Below, in pieces: positions 59,135 to 64,000 of a stretch of 64,000 nt of DNA. Under the pieces are notes generated by a model that ran no database searches, was not told the origin of the DNA, and saw only the letters and a list, made by a program, of their open reading frames with translations. The position numbers and the translations under genes are program-made. Position 1 is the first letter of the stretch, and each line of letters begins with the position of its first letter. The DNA is from Carnobacterium divergens (GTDB lineage: Bacteria > Bacillota > Bacilli > Lactobacillales > Carnobacteriaceae), in assembly GCF_900258435.1 (NCBI RefSeq), contig NZ_LT992558.1, forward strand, positions 882,994 through 946,993, in the 5' to 3' direction.

Positions 59135-60016
59135 ATGGCAAATCTCGGTTCCACTATAAAAAAATTTAGGAAACAGAATAAAATGACCCAAAAAACGTTA
59201 GCTGAAAAAATTTGCTCCCAAAGTGTCTTGAGCCGCATAGAAAGTGGACTAGAAGTTCCAAATGCTGTAGTGTTACATCAATTGTGCGAACGACTGGGCA
59301 TCTCTGTTGAAAAAGCTGTTTCTTCTAATGTGAATCATATTTCTTCAAATAAAGACACGTTAAAAAAGATGAGTGATTATTTTGACAATAACCAATACGA
59401 TCAGCTAAAAGCATTTTTAAAACAAAATAATTGCATCAACGAATTTCACGAAGATGTTGATCTGCAGTTTTATTACTATTGTAAGGGAAGTTGTCGTTAT
59501 TACGTAGACAGTGATTATAAAGGTGCACTAAATGATTTAACGATGGCCTTAGAATATACTTATTCTCCTAATAATCATTATTTTACAACCTATGAAGTGC
59601 TAATTTTAAGTTGTTTAGGGAAAGTTTACATTGATCTAGGACGAGAAGCCGAAGGAATGAACTTTCTTCACGATAGCTTATTGGCGATTAACAGTGTTTC
59701 AATGAATGAAAAGTCTTATTTGCTTACAAAGATATTCTATAACATTGCGTCCATTCATCGACAAAAGAAAGCCTACAGTGATGCTAAAATTTACCTTGAA
59801 AAAGGAATTCAGTTTGCGAACGACCTACACAATAGCTACTACTTATCAGAACTATTTTATGAAAAAGCCAGTATTTCTTATGTAGAAGGAGACCACAAAA
59901 TGGCCTACTTAGATATGTCTGTCGCCTACGGGATTGCGCAAGGTGTTGAAAATAAGAAAATGACGTTATTAACAAAAGAAAAACTAATCAAGTGGGACTT
60001 TTATCCTGTTATTTGA
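59135..60016 (+). CDS. HTH-TPR transcriptional regulator (Rgg/PlcR-like architecture)
   Basis: A 293-aa regulator. The N-terminal HTH_3 domain (~5-60) contains IKKFRKQNKMTQKTLAEKIC and VLSRIESGLEVPNAVVL. The remaining ~230 residues are TPR-like helical repeats (ALNDLTMALEYTYSP; KIFYNIASIHRQKKAYSDAK; LFYEKASISYVEGDHKMAYL). This is the layout of RRNPP peptide-sensing regulators, but no peptide precursor gene is visible nearby. ATG 59135 has AAGTGAGG; TTG 59117 is the upstream alternative. It precedes cydA by 159 bp. Confidence 0.87.
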   Translation: MANLGSTIKKFRKQNKMTQKTLAEKICSQSVLSRIESGLEVPNAVVLHQLCERLGISVEKAVSSNVNHISSNKDTLKKMSDYFDNNQYDQLKAFLKQNNCINEFHEDVDLQFYYYCKGSCRYYVDSDYKGALNDLTMALEYTYSPNNHYFTTYEVLILSCLGKVYIDLGREAEGMNFLHDSLLAINSVSMNEKSYLLTKIFYNIASIHRQKKAYSDAKIYLEKGIQFANDLHNSYYLSELFYEKASISYVEGDHKMAYLDMSVAYGIAQGVENKKMTLLTKEKLIKWDFYPVI

Positions 60017-60071
60017 AAAGCTTATATCATAGCCATTTTTAGAAAGTCAACAGAAATTTTGTCCCTAATGG

Positions 60072-60099
60072 TTGTAAAACTTTTTATAATGATTATAAT
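60072..60099 (+). promoter_or_regulatory. cyd operon promoter
   Basis: TTGTAA - 16 bp - TATAAT. I saw no clear Rex-type site (TTGTGA n8 TCACAA) near it. Confidence 0.62.
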
Positions 60100-60174
60100 A
60101 TAGAGTGAAGTTCAAAAAATTAATATCAAAATTAGTTTTATGAAAATGAACATAAAAAGAGGAGGTTTTTTGTA

Positions 60175-61593
60175 GTGGGATTAGATATCGTTACACTAGC
60201 ACGTTTTCAGTTTGCGATGACAACCGTTTTTCATTATTTCTTTGTGCCATTATCAATTGGATTAGCTTTAGCAGTTGCTGTCATGGAAACGATGTATGTT
60301 GTGAAGAAAAAAGATGTCTATAAAGACATGGCAAAATTTTGGGGACATATTTTCCTATTAAGTTTTGCTGTTGGGGTAGTAACAGGGATCATTCAAGAGT
60401 TTCAATTTGGGATGAACTGGTCAGACTATTCTCGATTTGTAGGAGATATTTTTGGAGCGCCACTTGCGGTAGAAGCGTTATTAGCCTTCTTCCTAGAGTC
60501 AACATTTATTGGATTGTGGATTTTTGGCTGGGATAAATTCAGCAAAAAAGTTCATATGGTCTTTATTTGGTTAGTGGTCTTTGGTTCGATGATGTCGGCT
60601 TTCTGGATTTTAGTAGCCAATAGCTTTATGCAACATCCAGTAGGATACGAATTAAACAATGGTCGCGCTGAATTAAATGATTTTGGTGCATTGTTAACAA
60701 GTCCTCAAGTATGGTATGAATTTAGTCACGTATTATTTGGTGCGGTAGTTCTTGGCGGCTTTGTGGTTGCTGGTTTATCAGCATTTAAACTACTTGCTAA
60801 AAAAGACACATCATTCTTTAAAAAGTCATTAAATATCGGCTTAACACTTGGCTTGATTGGTGCCGTTTGCTCTATTTTAAGTGGAGATTTACAAACAAAA
60901 GCTCTAGTACACGATCAACCAATGAAATTTGCTGCAACAGAAGGTTTGTATGAAGATTCTGGAGATCCTGCTTCATGGGCATTACTAGGCATTCATGACG
61001 TTGAAAAGAAAGAAACAACTTGGTCATTGGAAATCCCTTATTTATTAAGTATTCTTTCATTTAACAAACCAGAAGGTGCCATTCGAGGCATGCTGTCAAT
61101 TAATAAAGAATTGATTGAAAAATACGGCAATCAGAATTACTTCCCACCGGTTCGAACTCTTTTTTGGAGTTTCAGAATTATGGCTGGTAGTGGGGTATTC
61201 TTATCACTAGTTGCTGTTCTGGGCTTATGGTTTAATAATAAGAAGAAAACGTTAATGGAAATGAACTGGTTATTACGTGTCATTGCATTTTGTACGTTTG
61301 TCCCATTTATTGCGAATACAGCAGGTTGGTTGATTACGGAATTGGGTCGTTACCCATGGACGGTATACGGCGTCTTTACGATTGCGGATAGTGTATCACC
61401 AAACGTTTCAACAACGTCGCTATTAATTAGTAATATTATTTACTTCTGTTTATTCTCAGGCCTTGGTGCCGTAATGGTTTACCTTGTGAAAAAAGAGATG
61501 GACAAAGGTCCTTACCATGAGCTAGAAAGTCAAGATCATGATTCTAAAGCAAATGTAGATCCATTTGAAAAGGGGGCTTTCGGAGATGAGTGA
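60175..61593 (+). CDS. cydA: Cytochrome bd quinol oxidase subunit I
   Basis: Quinol-oxidising subunit of cytochrome bd, carrying three hemes, in the membrane. The 472-aa protein has the N-terminal RFQFAMTTVFHYFFVPLSIG with a heme-ligand His at residue 20, then GMNWSDYSRFVGDIFGAPLA, WILVANSFMQHPVGYE, and the GRYPWTVYGV region. It is the short Q-loop form typical of Firmicutes. Start is GTG 60175, 9 bases after GAGGAGG. Lactic acid bacteria generally cannot make heme and would need it supplied. It overlaps cydB by 8 bp. Confidence 0.97.
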   Translation: MGLDIVTLARFQFAMTTVFHYFFVPLSIGLALAVAVMETMYVVKKKDVYKDMAKFWGHIFLLSFAVGVVTGIIQEFQFGMNWSDYSRFVGDIFGAPLAVEALLAFFLESTFIGLWIFGWDKFSKKVHMVFIWLVVFGSMMSAFWILVANSFMQHPVGYELNNGRAELNDFGALLTSPQVWYEFSHVLFGAVVLGGFVVAGLSAFKLLAKKDTSFFKKSLNIGLTLGLIGAVCSILSGDLQTKALVHDQPMKFAATEGLYEDSGDPASWALLGIHDVEKKETTWSLEIPYLLSILSFNKPEGAIRGMLSINKELIEKYGNQNYFPPVRTLFWSFRIMAGSGVFLSLVAVLGLWFNNKKKTLMEMNWLLRVIAFCTFVPFIANTAGWLITELGRYPWTVYGVFTIADSVSPNVSTTSLLISNIIYFCLFSGLGAVMVYLVKKEMDKGPYHELESQDHDSKANVDPFEKGAFGDE

Positions 61594-62611
61594 TATCAGT
61601 AACTTACAGTTTTTGTGGTTTATTTTAATCGGTGTCCTATTCGCAGGCTTCTTCTTCTTAGAAGGATTTGACTTTGGCGTGGGGATGTCTACTCGTATTT
61701 TAGCAAAAGACCGGGAAGAGCGTTCACAAATTATTGAGTCAATTGGTCCTGTCTGGGATGGGAACGAAGTTTGGTTGTTAACTGCTGGGGGCGCGATGTT
61801 TGCGTCATTCCCATACTGGTATGCTTCTGTATTTAGTGGCTACTATCTAATTTTGTTTACAATCCTATTCGGTTTGATTATCCGCGGTGTATCGTTTGAG
61901 TTCCGTGGCAAAATGGAAACAGAAAAAGGGCGTAACTTCTGGGATTGGACATTATTCTTTGGAAGCATTATTCCACCATTCTTTTTTGGAGTTCTATTTA
62001 CCAGTATGGTAAGTGGAATGCCACTAGATGCTGACGGAAATATGACTGCAACGTTTACGTCTTACTTTACACCCTTCTCACTTGTTGGGGGTGTTGCATT
62101 AACATTATTATGCTTGTTACATGGCTTTAACTACATCCGTTTAAAAACAATCGGTGAAGTAAGAGATCGTGCAGTAGCTTATGGGAAAAAATTATATTTA
62201 GTCTTGTTTGTTGGGTTAGTAGCATTTGCAGGCTTGTTGTATGTTTCAACTGACTTCTTTGATATTCACCCTGTATCAACACTAGCATGGTTAGTAGTGA
62301 TTGTATTGCTAAGTGTACTAGCAACATACGGAATTTATAAAGACAAAGAATGGTTGTCATTTATCACAAGTGGGTTGACTTTAATTGCTTTAGTCGCATT
62401 ATTGTTCTTTGGTTTATTCCCACGTGTCATGGTAAGTTCAATCTCACCTGACTTTGATTTAATGATTAAAACAGCTTCAAGTTCTCCGTATACGTTAAAA
62501 CTAATGACATGGTTATCACTTTCAATCTTGCCATTTGTTATTGCGTATCAAAGTTGGAGTTACTACGTTTTCCGCAAACGAATTACTAAGGAAAAAGCGG
62601 TGAAATATTAA
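61586..62611 (+). CDS. cydB: Cytochrome bd quinol oxidase subunit II
   Basis: A 341-aa membrane partner of CydA with 8-9 helices. Seen are LEGFDFGVGM near the N-terminus, GPVWDGNEVWLLTAGGAMFASFP (cited by position ~52-75), FEFRGKM and LLHGFNYIRLKT. ATG 61586 is chosen; AAAGGGGG lies 10 bases before it inside cydA, and the earlier in-frame TTG 61565 would overlap that SD. It overlaps the cydA stop, giving translational coupling. cydD begins 2 bp after its stop. Confidence 0.96.
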   Translation: MSDISNLQFLWFILIGVLFAGFFFLEGFDFGVGMSTRILAKDREERSQIIESIGPVWDGNEVWLLTAGGAMFASFPYWYASVFSGYYLILFTILFGLIIRGVSFEFRGKMETEKGRNFWDWTLFFGSIIPPFFFGVLFTSMVSGMPLDADGNMTATFTSYFTPFSLVGGVALTLLCLLHGFNYIRLKTIGEVRDRAVAYGKKLYLVLFVGLVAFAGLLYVSTDFFDIHPVSTLAWLVVIVLLSVLATYGIYKDKEWLSFITSGLTLIALVALLFFGLFPRVMVSSISPDFDLMIKTASSSPYTLKLMTWLSLSILPFVIAYQSWSYYVFRKRITKEKAVKY

Positions 62612-62613
62612 TT

Positions 62614-64000
62614 ATGATGGATAAACGCTTATTGGGTTTATCTGGCATGAAAAAAATGATGATAATGCTTGCAGGAATTTCTTTTCTGCAAGCTTTTATG
62701 ATTATTTTTCAAGCTAGGTATTTGGCCCTTTCAATTACAGGATTATGGAACGGTGAAGGATTGTCTCATCAGCTGACCAGAATGCTGTACTTTTTTTTAG
62801 CTTTTGGTGGTCGTCATTTATTGACACTAATTAGAGAACATCTTCTAGATAAGTATTCATATGAAAAAGGCAAAGAGTTACGAAAAGCATTATTGAACCA
62901 AGTTTTTTCATTAGGGCCTAATATGGTTCAAAAATCAGGAACCGGAAACGTTGTGACAATGGCGTTAGAAGGTATCCGTCAAGCGGAAAATTACATCACC
63001 TTATTTTTATCAAAAATGATGAATATGATGATGATACCTTGGATTGTCTTAATTTATGTTTTCACATTAGATGTTGATTCAGGTGTAATCATGATTATTG
63101 TTTTTCCAATCATTATTCTTTTTATGATTATTTTAGGCTATGCTGCTAAAGGGAAAGCAGATCGACAATATGAAACGTACCGTATTTTATCAAATCATTT
63201 TGTGGATGCCTTACAAGGCTTGGAAACCTTAAAGTTACTAGGTCTAAGTAAGAAATACCGTAAAAATGTGCATGATGTGAGCGAAAGCTATCGAAAAGCC
63301 ACCATCAGTACGCTGAAGATAGCGATTTTATCAACGTTTGCACTAGACTTTTTTACAACCTTATCCATTGCAGTAATCGCATTGTTCTTAGGGTTGCGTT
63401 TACTTGAAGGGGCGCTGTTGTTATTGCCAGCTTTGACAGTATTGATTTTAGCACCTGAATTTTTCTTGCCTTTAAGAGAATTTTCAAGCGATTATCACGC
63501 AACTTTAGATGGGAAAAATGCCATGGGGGCTATTTTGGATGTTTTAGCATTAGAGACGCCGACGGATGTTGAGGTTTTATCAGATGAGTCTTCTCTTTGG
63601 AATGCTGAAAGTACACTAAAAATCAACAACTTAAAGGTTTCCTACGAAAATAATGATCGTTTAGCCATTGATGAGTTGAATTTTGAATGGAAGGGCTTTG
63701 GGAAAATTGGTTTGATTGGAGCCAGTGGATCTGGGAAATCAACCTTTATTGATACAATTGGTGGTTTTTTACAGCCAATCGATGGAACTCAAATTGAACT
63801 AAATGGTACCAAAATCCCTCATTTTGCACAGCGTAATTGGCAAAAAGAAATGGTTTATATTCCACAAAAACCTTATTTGTTCCATGATACGTTAGCGAAT
63901 AATATTCGTTTTTATCAACCAAAAGCAAATGATGAAGCGGTTTTAATGGCGGCCCAAAAAGCAGGGCTGAAAGAATTTATTGAAGAGCTGCCAGAAGGGC
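62614..64000 (+). CDS. cydD: Cysteine/glutathione ABC exporter subunit CydD-like, 3'-truncated
   Basis: First ABC half-transporter of the pair needed for cytochrome bd assembly. About 462 codons are visible before the window ends. It has a six-helix membrane domain (~1-310) followed by a nucleotide-binding domain with Walker A GASGSGKST near residue 370 and Q-loop IPQKPYLF. ATG 62614 or 62617 start it, two bases after the cydB stop; the SD is weak (GGTGA). The gene order cydABDC predicts cydC just beyond the window. The exported species (thiols or heme-related) is not settled for Gram-positives. Confidence 0.93.
   Translation, partial: MMDKRLLGLSGMKKMMIMLAGISFLQAFMIIFQARYLALSITGLWNGEGLSHQLTRMLYFFLAFGGRHLLTLIREHLLDKYSYEKGKELRKALLNQVFSLGPNMVQKSGTGNVVTMALEGIRQAENYITLFLSKMMNMMMIPWIVLIYVFTLDVDSGVIMIIVFPIIILFMIILGYAAKGKADRQYETYRILSNHFVDALQGLETLKLLGLSKKYRKNVHDVSESYRKATISTLKIAILSTFALDFFTTLSIAVIALFLGLRLLEGALLLLPALTVLILAPEFFLPLREFSSDYHATLDGKNAMGAILDVLALETPTDVEVLSDESSLWNAESTLKINNLKVSYENNDRLAIDELNFEWKGFGKIGLIGASGSGKSTFIDTIGGFLQPIDGTQIELNGTKIPHFAQRNWQKEMVYIPQKPYLFHDTLANNIRFYQPKANDEAVLMAAQKAGLKEFIEELPEG

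Overview
The window is AT-rich Firmicute DNA with strong Shine-Dalgarno sites and compact operons. Gene order (lgt-ppaX-gpsA ... trxB ... rapZ-yvcK-whiA ... clpP ... rpoN-cggR-gapA-pgk-tpiA-gpmI-eno) follows the arrangement known from Listeria and Carnobacterium. galU next to gpsA, an AmaP/DUF2273/Asp23 set, a WxL-locus-like surface cluster and cydABCD point to a lactic acid bacterium. Carnobacterium or a close relative is my best guess, by inference only, since no 16S or database search was possible.

Layout. 1-3288: end of an envelope precursor operon (Lgt, PpaX, GpsA, GalU), converging on a MATE exporter. 4948-8321: TPR protein, thioredoxin reductase, phosphoglucomutase. 8472-12383: RapZ-YvcK-WhiA and an Old Yellow Enzyme. 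12421-15012 (minus strand): a DsbA-like protein, ClpP with a CtsR-like box, a P-loop kinase, a TM2 protein and tRNA-Arg(CCG). 15160-24167: sigma-54 followed by the CggR-controlled lower-glycolysis operon, which holds a tandem CggR-like operator and a repeated hairpin element between pgk and tpiA. 24691-30391: a repeat-rich sortase substrate, a cold-shock protein and a LevR/ManR-type sigma-54 activator. 30649-40893: serC-serA-DUF1015, an SDR protein, an orphan OppA lipoprotein, and secG-esterase-rnr-smpB. 41404-42732: AmaP, DUF2273 and Asp23 envelope-stress proteins.

43002-49680 is the most distinctive accessory region. A serine recombinase gene and an Mga-like regulator gene overlap on the minus strand, divergent from a four-gene secreted/anchored surface cluster. 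Two inverted copies of a ~26-bp near-palindrome lie in the divergent region, one ahead of each transcription unit, each ending in a TTTACA -35-like element. The cluster encodes a 738-aa secreted protein, a 175-aa single-pass membrane protein, a 207-aa secreted protein that shares a domain with the C-terminus of the first, and a small LPQTS sortase substrate. It resembles WxL/Csc loci, but I see neither a canonical WxL domain nor a DUF916/DUF3324 protein.

49815-64000: a GH1 glycosidase with a cre-like site, glutathione peroxidase, a GH31 glycosidase with a GntR regulator, an HdeD-like membrane protein fused to a possible circularly permuted papain-like domain, class III fructose-bisphosphatase, a DUF2187 protein, an HTH-TPR regulator, and cydA-cydB-cydD (cut by the window end). 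GlmR/YvcK, PgcA, FBPase, CggR and the glycolytic operon make the window rich in central carbon control.
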